NCBI GenBank assembly: GCA_014360335.1
Contig: JACIXS010000419.1
Location: 1 to 48,167 of the forward strand
Length of the DNA: 48,167 bases
From: a bacterium
Lineage (GTDB): Bacteria; DUMJ01
Direction: 5' to 3'
Part shown: piece by piece, positions 16,131-25,055 of the stretch
Position numbering within the stretch: the first letter of the stretch is position 1
Layout: every line of letters starts with the position of its first letter
Notes under the pieces: model-generated
The model's database searches: none
What the model was told of the DNA's origin: nothing
The model's input: the letters and a program-made list of their open reading frames with translations, nothing else
Translations under genes and position numbers: made by a program

Positions 16131-18092
16131 CTATTTCTCAAAGAAATATTGTTCTGGATGAGTATTGCCAGGAGTATTAAGTGTAACATCACTTAAAGCT
16201 TTTTCAGGTACATTTCTAAAGTTATTCTTTACTACCCCTACTCCCATAGTTGCAGGTGCTAATCCTACTGTACCAATAGTCCATAGATTCTCACTATTTA
16301 ATCTGATTATCTCCTTAGCTAAACTTAGTCTCTTAGCAGGATTTGTAGTTTTTATCGCTTCATCATAGAGTTGTATCACCTTTTTTAGATCCCCTTTAGG
16401 CTCTTCTCCTCCCTTTCCTCTAGTTTGATACCATACTCCAGAAAGTGGGGCTATTCTAGAAACATCGCCATAAGGAAGGAACCAATAGGGATATGTAAGG
16501 AATTGTGGATAGAAGGCTCCATCCATATTCCATATGGCTACCTGTTGTAGACCTGCTCTGATTCTAGTATAGTGTAAAGATCTCTCCTGTACCTGGACTG
16601 CTGTTTTAACCCCAACCGCTTCCCAATATTTTTTTATTAGTTCAGCTGCGTCAACCCAAGGACCAAAGGCGGGAACTACTTCAATAGTAAGGGCTACTAC
16701 TTTTCCATTCGGGAAGGTTCTGAATCCATCTTTGCCCCTCTTCAATCCTAACTTGTCTAGAATTTCATTGGCTTTTTGAGGATTGTATTCTATATATGCT
16801 TTAGCAAACTTCTCCTCAAATGTAGGACAAGTAGGTATTACGGTAGCCTGTCTAGGTGTTCCTAATCCTAGATAGCAGATCTGATTGATCTCATCTCTAT
16901 TAATAGCTAAAGATAATGCGATCCTAAATTCTTTGTTTCTGATAAGATTTCCTATATCATCATCTTCATGGTAGTTCTGATTAAACATAATTTGGCAGTT
17001 TGAACCGTCTCCAGTATTCCATACAATTACTCTGTAGTTGCCCTTCTTAGTGTTCTCTACAAGTAGCGGATAGTTATTGATCATTATATGTCTTAACTGC
17101 ATATCTATCTCTCCTGCTACCGCTTTCATTGTTACCATTTCTGCATCAGAGACTAGAGTATGAGTAATACGGTCAATATAGGGTAATTGATTCCCAGCAG
17201 TATCTATTTTCCAGTAGAAAGGATTTCGCTCCATTATCCATACAGTAGAACTCGGTAGGTTTGTTGGTTTCCAAGCTTTGTGGGTAGGTCTTTCAGGATT
17301 TGCTATCCAATCGTTCTTATTCTGGAACAGTTGATACCAGAACTGGAAACCTTCCTTCTTAGTCAGAGCCTCTAAATCAGCTTTAGATACATATTTAGTA
17401 TGAAATTTTTTCAGATAGTGTTTTGGTAGAAAGGCTTCTATCCCTGTCATCCATTGTAATATTAGTGGATTAGGATTGGCAAAGGTGAACTTAACTGTAT
17501 AATCATCAACTTTTTCTATCTTGGCTGAACCTCCAGCTGTTACCCAAGTGGGTAAAACTGGTGTGAGTTCCTTATTTAAGATTACATCTTCGAACCAGAA
17601 GATAACGTCTTCTGCAGTGAAAGGCTCCCCGTCTGACCACTTCATCCCCTTTCTTAAGTAAAGTATAAGCTCTTTACAATCCTTTGAAAGATTCCATCCT
17701 TTTGCCACATTAGGTTCAATCTTTTTTCCATCTATGCTCCATCTTAATATTGGGTCATATGTGATTCTAGATGGGCCAGCAGAATCAGCTACTCCTAACC
17801 ATACCCTTCTCCATGTTCCTCCATACTCTCCTACCCTTTCTACTGGGACTACAACTGCAGGTTCTTCTGGAAGTCTCTTCTCTACCGATGGTAACTTACC
17901 CTGTTTGACAAGATCAGCTAACATTGGGGCTTCATTAAATTTGGTGATTCGTTTTCCAGTGGCTCTTTGGTAGTCCTTTAGGGTAGCATATTGAGCAACC
18001 GTAGATTTTTGTTGAGAAAACACTAGATAGGCAGAACTAAAGCTTAATATAATACTTAAAGATATCACTAATAAGATTTTTAATCTCTTCAC
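16131..18092 (-). CDS. ABC transporter solute-binding protein, family 5
   Basis: A 653-residue secreted binding protein of the oligopeptide/oligosaccharide type (SBP family 5). Residues about 1-27 form a signal peptide with a Lys/Arg start and a long hydrophobic core; no lipobox Cys is seen. The mature part shows family signatures: LRKGMKWSDGEPFTAEDVIF at about 132-151 and the later NKEFRIALSLAINRDEI. In thermophiles many of these proteins bind oligosaccharides rather than peptides, and the GH28/esterase neighbours suggest that here. The start is GTG, eight bases after AGGAGGG. No permease or ATPase genes accompany it in the window, which is unusual for the family. Confidence 0.92.
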   Translation of the reverse strand: MKRLKILLVISLSIILSFSSAYLVFSQQKSTVAQYATLKDYQRATGKRITKFNEAPMLADLVKQGKLPSVEKRLPEEPAVVVPVERVGEYGGTWRRVWLGVADSAGPSRITYDPILRWSIDGKKIEPNVAKGWNLSKDCKELILYLRKGMKWSDGEPFTAEDVIFWFEDVILNKELTPVLPTWVTAGGSAKIEKVDDYTVKFTFANPNPLILQWMTGIEAFLPKHYLKKFHTKYVSKADLEALTKKEGFQFWYQLFQNKNDWIANPERPTHKAWKPTNLPSSTVWIMERNPFYWKIDTAGNQLPYIDRITHTLVSDAEMVTMKAVAGEIDMQLRHIMINNYPLLVENTKKGNYRVIVWNTGDGSNCQIMFNQNYHEDDDIGNLIRNKEFRIALSLAINRDEINQICYLGLGTPRQATVIPTCPTFEEKFAKAYIEYNPQKANEILDKLGLKRGKDGFRTFPNGKVVALTIEVVPAFGPWVDAAELIKKYWEAVGVKTAVQVQERSLHYTRIRAGLQQVAIWNMDGAFYPQFLTYPYWFLPYGDVSRIAPLSGVWYQTRGKGGEEPKGDLKKVIQLYDEAIKTTNPAKRLSLAKEIIRLNSENLWTIGTVGLAPATMGVGVVKNNFRNVPEKALSDVTLNTPGNTHPEQYFFEK

Positions 18093-18137
18093 CTCTTATC
18101 CCTCCTCTGTATTTTTAATGTTGTTTTTTGTCTCCAT

Positions 18138-18159
18138 ATCTAAGAGATACCTCTTAGAT
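18138..18159. promoter_or_regulatory. Perfect 9-bp palindrome upstream of the solute-binding protein gene
   Basis: Arms ATCTAAGAG (18138-18146) and CTCTTAGAT (18151-18159) with a four-base centre, about 46 bases before the GTG start on the minus strand. No U-run follows on either strand, so it reads as a repressor operator better than a terminator. The regulator is not in the window. Confidence 0.5.
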
Positions 18160-18220
18160 TAACTTGACTGTAAAGTATTACTTGAATAAACTTAAGAGCT
18201 AATCTTATTTTCACCTCCCT

Positions 18221-18904
18221 TCATGCTAGCCTTGGGATGAAGTCTGATCCTAGGAATGCCTCAGCATACTTAGTCCCCCTTAGATATCCTCTTATCTTTG
18301 CTAGGGCTTCTATATATTCTATAATTCCTGGTAGAACAGGGAATTGACTGCTCTGTGTTTTCATTGCAGAAATTTTCTTGTCTAAGGTATCAGTTATATC
18401 TATAAGAAGAGAAGGATGTGTAAAAAGTTCTATTACTTCATAGTAGTAGAGTTCAGGGGTATACCAAGGTGTTCCGAAGTCTGCTAGGACATTCTCAGCT
18501 GCTTTCCATCTAGCTTCATCTGTAATCTCCCATACCGTCCTATGGTCTCTATGCTTATCCTCTTTGTAGTGAGTAAATATCACATCAGGTTTATACTTTC
18601 TTATAATTTTTACACACTCTTGATAGGTCTCTCTATCATTTGTAATCCCTTGATTTGGCTTGTATAAGATTATCCTTTCCTTTATCCCTAAGACTTTATT
18701 ACACTCTTCAGCCTCTCTTAATCTTAGTTCCCTCATCCTTCCCTTCATCTCTATAGAACTATAGCTTGTTTCTCCTATTGCAAAGGTAACTACGTATACT
18801 TCCTTTCCTAGATTAGAGAGTCTTGCTATAGTTCCCCCAACTCCAAGTATCTCATCATCAGGGTGAGCAGAAAAGACCAGTATCCTCTGCCAATTTTCTA
18901 TCAT
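18221..18904 (-). CDS. PIG-L/LmbE family deacetylase
   Basis: A protein of 227 residues from the ATG at 18904, which has GGGAGA eight bases upstream; an in-frame TTG at 18940 would add 12 residues but lacks a ribosome site. The zinc motif AHPDDE lies at about residues 13-18 and the second metal motif HYKEDKHRDHR at about 110-120. The family removes acetyl groups from N-acetylglucosamine-type sugars (GlcNAc-PI, mycothiol or bacillithiol precursors, chitobiose). Its place at the head of the minus-strand carbohydrate block suggests deacetylation of an imported or cell-wall sugar, but bacillithiol-type thiol synthesis is an alternative. No partner genes decide this. Confidence 0.88.
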   Translation of the reverse strand: MIENWQRILVFSAHPDDEILGVGGTIARLSNLGKEVYVVTFAIGETSYSSIEMKGRMRELRLREAEECNKVLGIKERIILYKPNQGITNDRETYQECVKIIRKYKPDVIFTHYKEDKHRDHRTVWEITDEARWKAAENVLADFGTPWYTPELYYYEVIELFTHPSLLIDITDTLDKKISAMKTQSSQFPVLPGIIEYIEALAKIRGYLRGTKYAEAFLGSDFIPRLA

Positions 18905-19006
18905 ACTTTTAGTCTCCCTTATCTTTAACTTGTTCCTCAAGATACTTTTTATTTATTTTATCATAAAAATTGTTTTATGGGTAAATCATAGACTATTAAC
19001 ACCCTC

Positions 19007-19035
19007 TTGCTTTTTGACTTAATATGGTTTATAAT
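19007..19035 (+). promoter_or_regulatory. Promoter of the suf operon
   Basis: TTGCTT (19007-19012) and TATAAT (19030-19035) are separated by 17 bases, about 45 bases ahead of sufC in the divergent gap. I do not see a clear IscR-type box. Confidence 0.6.
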
Positions 19036-19079
19036 CTTTAGTAAGTTGATTAAGTATATTAAAATAGGAAGGTTCAATA

Positions 19080-19844
19080 ATGAGGGAAGAAATAATCCTT
19101 GATGTAAAGGACTTACATGTAAAGGTAGAACAGAGAGAGATTTTAAAGGGATTAAACCTTCGATTGGAGAGGGGGAAAATCTATGCACTTATGGGACCTA
19201 ATGGTGCAGGGAAAAGTACCTTAGCATATGCTATTATGGGACATCCGAGATTTATGGCCTCTAAGGGAAGTATAGTCTTTAAGGGAGAAGATATAACTGA
19301 GCTTTCACCTTCAGAAAGAGCACGGAGAGGTATATTTCTAGCGTTTCAATATCCAATTGAAATTCCTGGAATCACTCTCTTTAATTTTTTGAGGATGATT
19401 TCAAATATAAGAGATAACAAAAATATCTCACCTATTGAGTTTAGTAAACTTCTTAAGGCTAAGTTAAAACTTCTTAATCTTGATGAAGATTTTATTAGGC
19501 GTTATCTAAATGAAGGATTTAGCGGAGGAGAGAAGAAAAAAAGTGAGATCTTACAGATGGCAATTATTAATCCGGAGCTCGTAATTTTAGATGAGATAGA
19601 TTCAGGGTTAGATATAGATGCTATAAAAGTTGTCTCTGATATGATTAAAACCATCTTTAATGAAAATATGACTATCCTTATGATTACTCATTATCAGAGA
19701 CTCTTAGACTATATAAAACCTGATAGCATACTTGTAATAGTTGATGGAAGGATAGTTGCTTCTGGTGGCTATGAACTTATAGGTGTAATAGAGAAAGAAG
19801 GATATAATTCATTAGAGAAGAAGAAAGAGTATGAAAGAGTATAG
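19080..19844 (+). CDS. sufC: SufC, ATPase of the SUF Fe-S assembly complex
   Basis: A 254-residue ABC-type ATPase. Walker A is [10 protein letters not shown] (about 38-47), the signature is [15 protein letters not shown] (about 144-158), and Walker B is [15 protein letters not shown] (about 164-178), all diagnostic for SufC. It drives conformational change in the SufBC2D scaffold during Fe-S cluster formation in the cytoplasm. AGGAAGG precedes the ATG. Its end overlaps sufB by 14 bases. An Fe-S assembly operon fits the many iron-sulfur proteins in this window. Confidence 0.96.
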   Translation: MREEIILDVKDLHVKVEQREILKGLNLRLERGKIYALMGPNGAGKSTLAYAIMGHPRFMASKGSIVFKGEDITELSPSERARRGIFLAFQYPIEIPGITLFNFLRMISNIRDNKNISPIEFSKLLKAKLKLLNLDEDFIRRYLNEGFSGGEKKKSEILQMAIINPELVILDEIDSGLDIDAIKVVSDMIKTIFNENMTILMITHYQRLLDYIKPDSILVIVDGRIVASGGYELIGVIEKEGYNSLEKKKEYERV

Positions 19845-21207
19845 ATACGGATTTAGAGATCCAGAGAAGTATGTGATTAAATTAGATAAAGGTCTTTCTC
19901 GAAAAACAGTTGAAGAGATATCTTGGTTAAAGATGGAGCCTGAATGGATGCGTAAGTTTCGTTTAAACGCATATGAGGTCTTTCTTAAAAAGAAACTCCC
20001 TAACTGGGGACCTGATCTATCTGATCTGAACTTTGATGATATAGTCTACTACATAAAACCATCTGAGAAAAAGAGTACTTCTTGGGAAGAAGTTCCAGAG
20101 TACATAAAGAATACCTTTGAAAGGTTAGGTATTCCGGAAGCTGAGAGAAAGTTTTTGGCAGGTGTATCTGCCCAGTATGAATCAGAGATGGTCTATCATA
20201 AGTTGAAAGAAAATTGGGAAAAGAAGGGGGTAATATTTGTAGATACAGATACCGCTGTAAGAGAATATCCGGATCTTGTTAAAGAATATATCGGCACGGT
20301 AGTTCCTCCTTCTGATAATAAGTTTTCTGCCCTCAATAGTGCGGTTTGGAGCGGAGGAAGCTTTATATATGTACCTGAAGGTGTTTCTGTGGAGATTCCT
20401 CTCCAGGCATATTTTAGGATAAACTCACAAAATATGGGGCAATTTGAGAGAACTCTTATTATAGCAGAACCCGGAAGTTACGTGCATTATATAGAGGGAT
20501 GTACCGCTCCCATATATTCTACGTATTCTCTACATAGCGCTGTGGTGGAGATTATCGTAAAAAGGGGAGCTAGGGTAAGGTATACAACTGTTCAAAACTG
20601 GTCTTATAATGTCTATAACCTTGTTACTAAAAGGGCAGTAGCCTACGATGATGCTGTCGTAGAATGGATAGATGGTAATCTGGGAAGTAAGGTTACTATG
20701 AAATATCCCTCTGTCTATATGTATGGTAAAGGGGCTAAGGCAGAATTGCTCAGTATAGCTTATGCAGGTAAAGGTCAGCATCAAGATGTAGGAGGAAAAG
20801 TGATACATCTAGCTCCATATACTTCTAGTCGAATTATTAGTAAGTCTATAAGTAAAGATGGTGGGAGAAACAGCTATAGAGGATTGGTATACGTAGACCC
20901 TTATGCTACTGAGGCTAATATTAGCGTAAGATGTGATGCACTTATACTTGATCGTTATTCACGGTCTGATACTTATCCTACAATGAGAGTAAAAAACAGT
21001 AACGTTTCTGTATCCCATGAGGCTTCTATAAGTAAAATAGACGAAGAACAGATTTTCTATCTGGAGAGTAGAGGATTAGACAGAGACGAGGCAAATGCTC
21101 TTATAGTTAGAGGTTTTATAGAACCAATCTCTAAAGAATTACCCCTTGAGTATGCAATAGAGCTGAATAGACTTATAAGATTACAGATAAAGGGGGATAT
21201 TGGATGA
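19831..21207 (+). CDS. sufB: SufB, Fe-S cluster scaffold
   Basis: A 458-residue SufB of normal length. Conserved segments include [13 protein letters not shown] near residue 110, [19 protein letters not shown] (about 169-187), the beta-helix repeats, and the C-terminal [18 protein letters not shown] with GFIEPI. Together with SufC and SufD it forms the platform on which Fe-S clusters are built from cysteine sulfur and iron. Cysteine in EGCTAPIY (about 214-221) is a plausible ligand. The gene overlaps sufC by 14 and sufD by four bases, so the three are made together. Confidence 0.97.
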   Translation: MKEYRYGFRDPEKYVIKLDKGLSRKTVEEISWLKMEPEWMRKFRLNAYEVFLKKKLPNWGPDLSDLNFDDIVYYIKPSEKKSTSWEEVPEYIKNTFERLGIPEAERKFLAGVSAQYESEMVYHKLKENWEKKGVIFVDTDTAVREYPDLVKEYIGTVVPPSDNKFSALNSAVWSGGSFIYVPEGVSVEIPLQAYFRINSQNMGQFERTLIIAEPGSYVHYIEGCTAPIYSTYSLHSAVVEIIVKRGARVRYTTVQNWSYNVYNLVTKRAVAYDDAVVEWIDGNLGSKVTMKYPSVYMYGKGAKAELLSIAYAGKGQHQDVGGKVIHLAPYTSSRIISKSISKDGGRNSYRGLVYVDPYATEANISVRCDALILDRYSRSDTYPTMRVKNSNVSVSHEASISKIDEEQIFYLESRGLDRDEANALIVRGFIEPISKELPLEYAIELNRLIRLQIKGDIG

Positions 21208-21983
21208 TTACATTAGAGAATGATGTCTTTCTTAGGCTTAATCCTAACGGTTCTAACTTAGTTATAGATGAAGGTCACAGAGCAACATACATCTATGAGT
21301 CAGATATAGAAAAAGCATCTACTCCTTTAGATATATATGTAGCTAAAAATGCTTCTTTAAAATTATTTGGAATAATAGATTCAAAGCTTGAGGATAATCT
21401 TGATATTTCTATCTCCCTTAGAGAAAATAGCTTCTGTAAGATTTTTCTTTTGAATTTAGGACAAAGCTTATCAATAAACATAAGGACTGAGCTTCTTGAA
21501 GAAAGAGCATGCATTGATATTAAAGTTATGCACATATTAGTAGAAGAAAAGGAATTTAAACTAGACATATCTCAAAAACACTTAGCCTCTTATAGTAAGA
21601 GTAATCTTATAGTTAAGGGTATATTAAAAGATAAGTCCAGGATGTCTTTTAAAGGAAATATAAATATTGAAAAAAAAGCAGAAAAGGTATCTGCTTATCA
21701 GATAAATAGAACCCTTATCCTAGAGGATGGACCAATGGTAGAAAGTATTCCTATACTGGAGATAGAGAATGATAATGTAGAACTCTGCTCCCATGGTTCA
21801 GCTATAGGAAGAATCGATGAGGAAGAACTTTTCTACCTCGAGAGTAGAGGACTAGATAAGAAAATTGCTGTCAAAATGTTATCAGTGGCTTTCTTACAGG
21901 ATTTATTAGATGAACTTTTTACTGATGTGCCCTTTTTAAAAAATTCTGTTACAGGACAATTGGAAGATATCTTTAAGGAGTAA
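21204..21983 (+). CDS. sufD: SufD-like scaffold partner (short)
   Basis: A 259-residue SufB/SufD family protein, shorter than the usual 350-450 residues of SufD, as in some Clostridia and archaea-like minimal SUF systems. The C-terminal signature [19 protein letters not shown] matches the conserved SufB/D tail, and the middle shows the beta-helix pattern with [10 protein letters not shown] before it. It probably pairs with SufB in place of full-length SufD. The start overlaps sufB (ATGA) and the gene is followed after five bases by sufS. Confidence 0.88.
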   Translation: MITLENDVFLRLNPNGSNLVIDEGHRATYIYESDIEKASTPLDIYVAKNASLKLFGIIDSKLEDNLDISISLRENSFCKIFLLNLGQSLSINIRTELLEERACIDIKVMHILVEEKEFKLDISQKHLASYSKSNLIVKGILKDKSRMSFKGNINIEKKAEKVSAYQINRTLILEDGPMVESIPILEIENDNVELCSHGSAIGRIDEEELFYLESRGLDKKIAVKMLSVAFLQDLLDELFTDVPFLKNSVTGQLEDIFKE

Positions 21984-21988
21984 TTAAT

Positions 21989-23221
21989 ATGTATGATGTA
22001 TATAAGATTAGAGATGATTTCCCTATTCTAAAAGAGAAAGTAAATGGAAAAAATTTAGTCTATCTTGACAATGCAGCAACCACACAGAAACCTCTTTCTG
22101 TTATAGATGCCATAGCAGATTACTATAAGCACTATAACGCTAATGTTCACAGGGGAGTTCACTCCTTAGGAGTTATCGCTACCCAAGAGTATGAAAGAAC
22201 GAGAAAAAAAGTTGCTAACTTTATTAAAGCAGAAGACTCTTCTTGTATAGTCTTTACTAAAGGGACTACTGAGTCCATAAATCTAGTAGCATATGGATGG
22301 GGAAGAAAGTTTCTTAAAGAAGGAGACGAAATTATACTTACAGTTATGGAGCATCATAGTAATATAGTTCCTTGGCAGATATTAGCAAGAGAAAAAGGCC
22401 TTAAGTTAAAATTTATTCCTTTAAAGGATGATGGAACGCTAGATATAGAATCTTTCTACTCTCTTATTACAGGAAAGACTAAGCTTGTAGGTGTAACCTA
22501 TGTGAGTAATGTCCTTGGGACTGTAAATCCTATAGACAATATAGTAGATGCAGCTCACAGTGTTGGAGCTAGGGTTCTTATTGATGGTGCTCAAGGAATT
22601 CCTACTATCCCAACCAATGTGAAAAGTTTAAATGTAGATTTTTTGGCGTTTTCTGCACATAAGATGCTAGGACCTACAGGAGTAGGGGTCCTATATGGAA
22701 AAAGAGAGATATTAGAGGATATGGAGCCTTTATTAGGTGGTGGAGAGATGATAAAGAAAGTTTCTATAACTGACTCAGTATGGGCAGACGTGCCCTATAG
22801 ATTTGAAGGTGGAACTCCTAATATAGCAGGTGTTATAGGTTTTGGTAAAGCGATAGATTACCTAAATAATCTAGGGATGGAAGAGATATTTAAATATGAG
22901 AAACTATTGACAACTTATGCTTTAGAAAAACTATCTGGTATAGATGGACTTACGATATATGGTCCTAGAGACATAAGTTTAAGGAGTGGTATTATTTCAT
23001 TTAACTATAGAGATATTCATCCCCATGATGTGGCGACTATTCTAGACCAAAGTGGTATAGCTATAAGGGCAGGACATCACTGTGCCCAGCCTTTACATAG
23101 TGTGTTAGGTATACCAGCTTCCTGTAGGGTTTCCCTATATATCTATAACACTAAAGAAGAGATCGATTACCTTGTGGAAAGTTTAGAGAGAATTGAGGAG
23201 GTATTTAGAAGTGGAGCTTAA
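21989..23221 (+). CDS. sufS: SufS cysteine desulfurase
   Basis: A 410-residue group II cysteine desulfurase. The PLP-binding Lys lies in FLAFSAHKMLGPTGVG (about residues 217-232), the nearby HHSNIVPW motif is at about 126-133, and the catalytic Cys is in RAGHHCAQP at about 363-371, the SufS pattern. It takes sulfur from L-cysteine and passes it to SufU. YLDNAATTQKP near the start is the class V aminotransferase signature. Five bases separate it from sufD, and its end overlaps the sufU start. Confidence 0.96.
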   Translation: MYDVYKIRDDFPILKEKVNGKNLVYLDNAATTQKPLSVIDAIADYYKHYNANVHRGVHSLGVIATQEYERTRKKVANFIKAEDSSCIVFTKGTTESINLVAYGWGRKFLKEGDEIILTVMEHHSNIVPWQILAREKGLKLKFIPLKDDGTLDIESFYSLITGKTKLVGVTYVSNVLGTVNPIDNIVDAAHSVGARVLIDGAQGIPTIPTNVKSLNVDFLAFSAHKMLGPTGVGVLYGKREILEDMEPLLGGGEMIKKVSITDSVWADVPYRFEGGTPNIAGVIGFGKAIDYLNNLGMEEIFKYEKLLTTYALEKLSGIDGLTIYGPRDISLRSGIISFNYRDIHPHDVATILDQSGIAIRAGHHCAQPLHSVLGIPASCRVSLYIYNTKEEIDYLVESLERIEEVFRSGA

Positions 23222-23684
23222 AGAGTTATATAAAGAAGTTATATTAGACCATTACCAAAATCCAAGAAATTATGGAGAAATCCCTTATGCTTATTCTTCT
23301 GAAGGGATAAATCCCTTATGTAAGTCTGAAGGCGAAAATCCTATATGTGGTGATGCTATATATATTCAGTTTCTAGTAAAGGATAATAGATTAGAGGATA
23401 TAAGGTTTACAGGAACAGGATGCACAATAAGCCAGGCATCTGCATCTATTATGACAGAGTTAGTTAAGGGTAAGTCTTTAGAAGATGTAAAGACTTTAAT
23501 CATTAGATTCAAAAGGATAATGGAAGGAGAAGAGGATTTTACTGAAGATTTGGGAGACCTTTTGGCTTTTGAAGGTGTAAGGAAGCTTCCTGCTCGGATC
23601 AAATGTGCATTACTTGCTTGGGAAGTTTTATTAGAAGGGATAAAGAAATATCTAGAAAGGCAGGTGGAGAGGGTAAATGTATAA
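23211..23684 (+). CDS. sufU: SufU, zinc-dependent sulfurtransferase
   Basis: A protein of 157 residues from GTG at 23211, preferred because GAGGAGGT ends eight bases upstream; an in-frame TTG at 23193 lies inside that ribosome site. Conserved SufU features are ILDHYQNPRNYG near the start, NPICGDAIYI (Cys and Asp ligands), TGTGCTISQASASIM and the C-terminal RIKCALLAW. SufU takes persulfide sulfur from SufS at a zinc site and hands it to SufB. It overlaps sufS by 11 bases and the following mtaB gene by eight. Confidence 0.93.
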   Translation: MELKELYKEVILDHYQNPRNYGEIPYAYSSEGINPLCKSEGENPICGDAIYIQFLVKDNRLEDIRFTGTGCTISQASASIMTELVKGKSLEDVKTLIIRFKRIMEGEEDFTEDLGDLLAFEGVRKLPARIKCALLAWEVLLEGIKKYLERQVERVNV

Positions 23685-25053
23685 AAGTATGGCTTACTCC
23701 TCTTGGGATGAGATGGTCTTTGGTAAGGCTTTATATCCAGTAAGGTGTGGTTTTGACTTGGAGATAGGGGGAGGAATAGTTCATCCTGAACTTAAGTACC
23801 ACCCGAGGCCAGGAACGGAGAGAGATTTCGATACAATCTATCATGAGTACGAGAGAATGACAAGGGATATCTTAGATCGATGTATCCAGATAGGACTTCC
23901 TTCTGTTGTGTTAGAGCTTGAGCATGTATTTCAGCTTACAGATAATCCGAGATGGGGGAAAGAGATAGCACATATGACTAAATGGTTATTAAAAGAGTAC
24001 TATGATAAATTTGGTCTTAAAAGTGCTCTTCGTGTTACTGTAGCAGATATTAGGAAGCCAGAAAATGGATACAGAGCTTCAAGAGAGTACGACAAAATAT
24101 TGGAGAGTTTTAGATTATCCGCAGAAGCTGGAGCGGATATCCTTTCTATAGAATCTACTGGAGGAAAAGAAGTCTTTAATTATGCGGTAACAAGGCAAGA
24201 TTTAGTTGGATGCCTATTTGCTGTAGGTGTCCTGGGCTCTCTAGATATGGAATATCTATGGAAGTATATAGTTAGTATAGCTAGAGAATATAACGTTATA
24301 CCTGGAGGAGATACAGATTGCGCCCATTCAAATTCTGCTATGTTCCTAGCTGGTGGATTTACCAGTAATGAGTTGTCCCATATATTTTCTGCTCTCATAA
24401 GGGCAATAGGTTCCGCTAGGTCTTTAGTAGCCTTTGATGTTGGAGCTAAAGGTCCCGATAAGGATTGTGGTTATGAAGGCCCAATTATAAAGGCAATTAC
24501 TGGATGTCCAATATCTATGGAGGGGAAAAGCTGTGCCTGTGCCCATTCAGACCTTATGGGTAATATTTCTGCTGCTGTATGTGATTTATGGAGTAATGAG
24601 GCAGTCCAATATGGAGAGATGTTTGGTGGAACTACACCCGCAGTCTTTACCGAGATTTTAGGCTATGATGTAGCTCAGATGAACTCCGCTATAAAATTGG
24701 GAGTTGAAAAAGTTTTAAGGGATATATTTATCGCATCTGACGAATTACGAGACCCTCAAGCATATGTAATCTCTCCGAGGGTTGCTTATAATATAGGAGC
24801 TAGTCTTATACTAGGTAAAAACTATTATGAACGGTCTCTCTTTGCTCTTAGAAGAGCTTATGAGGAGTTAGAAAAGGCTATAAAAGAGAATGTATTAGCG
24901 GTATCACCGAAGGAGAGAGAGGTTCTTTCCGAATGTGGAAGAATTATAGATGAATTACCAGAATCAGAAGAGAAGTTTATTGCAAGCTGTATAAAAAGGT
25001 ATAAAGATATAGTGCCAAACTTTAGACTGGACTCTTATGGTCTGGAGGGATAG
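23677..25053 (+). CDS. mtaB: MtaB-like methanol:corrinoid methyltransferase
   Basis: A 458-residue zinc methyltransferase matching MtaB in length and pattern. Zinc-ligand cysteines are seen in GGDTDCAHSNS (about residues 208-218) and GKSCACAHSDLMGN (about 281-294), with FDVGAKGPDKDCGYEGP between. MtaB moves the methyl group of methanol to the cobalt of the corrinoid protein MtaC. The gene for an MtaA-MtaC fusion follows after two bases, so the methyl relay is encoded together. In acetogenic bacteria the acceptor is tetrahydrofolate, in methanogens coenzyme M; nothing here decides the acceptor. The start overlaps sufU by eight bases; an ATG four codons on is an alternative. Confidence 0.9.
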   Translation: MYKSMAYSSWDEMVFGKALYPVRCGFDLEIGGGIVHPELKYHPRPGTERDFDTIYHEYERMTRDILDRCIQIGLPSVVLELEHVFQLTDNPRWGKEIAHMTKWLLKEYYDKFGLKSALRVTVADIRKPENGYRASREYDKILESFRLSAEAGADILSIESTGGKEVFNYAVTRQDLVGCLFAVGVLGSLDMEYLWKYIVSIAREYNVIPGGDTDCAHSNSAMFLAGGFTSNELSHIFSALIRAIGSARSLVAFDVGAKGPDKDCGYEGPIIKAITGCPISMEGKSCACAHSDLMGNISAAVCDLWSNEAVQYGEMFGGTTPAVFTEILGYDVAQMNSAIKLGVEKVLRDIFIASDELRDPQAYVISPRVAYNIGASLILGKNYYERSLFALRRAYEELEKAIKENVLAVSPKEREVLSECGRIIDELPESEEKFIASCIKRYKDIVPNFRLDSYGLEG

Positions 25054-25055
25054 AA

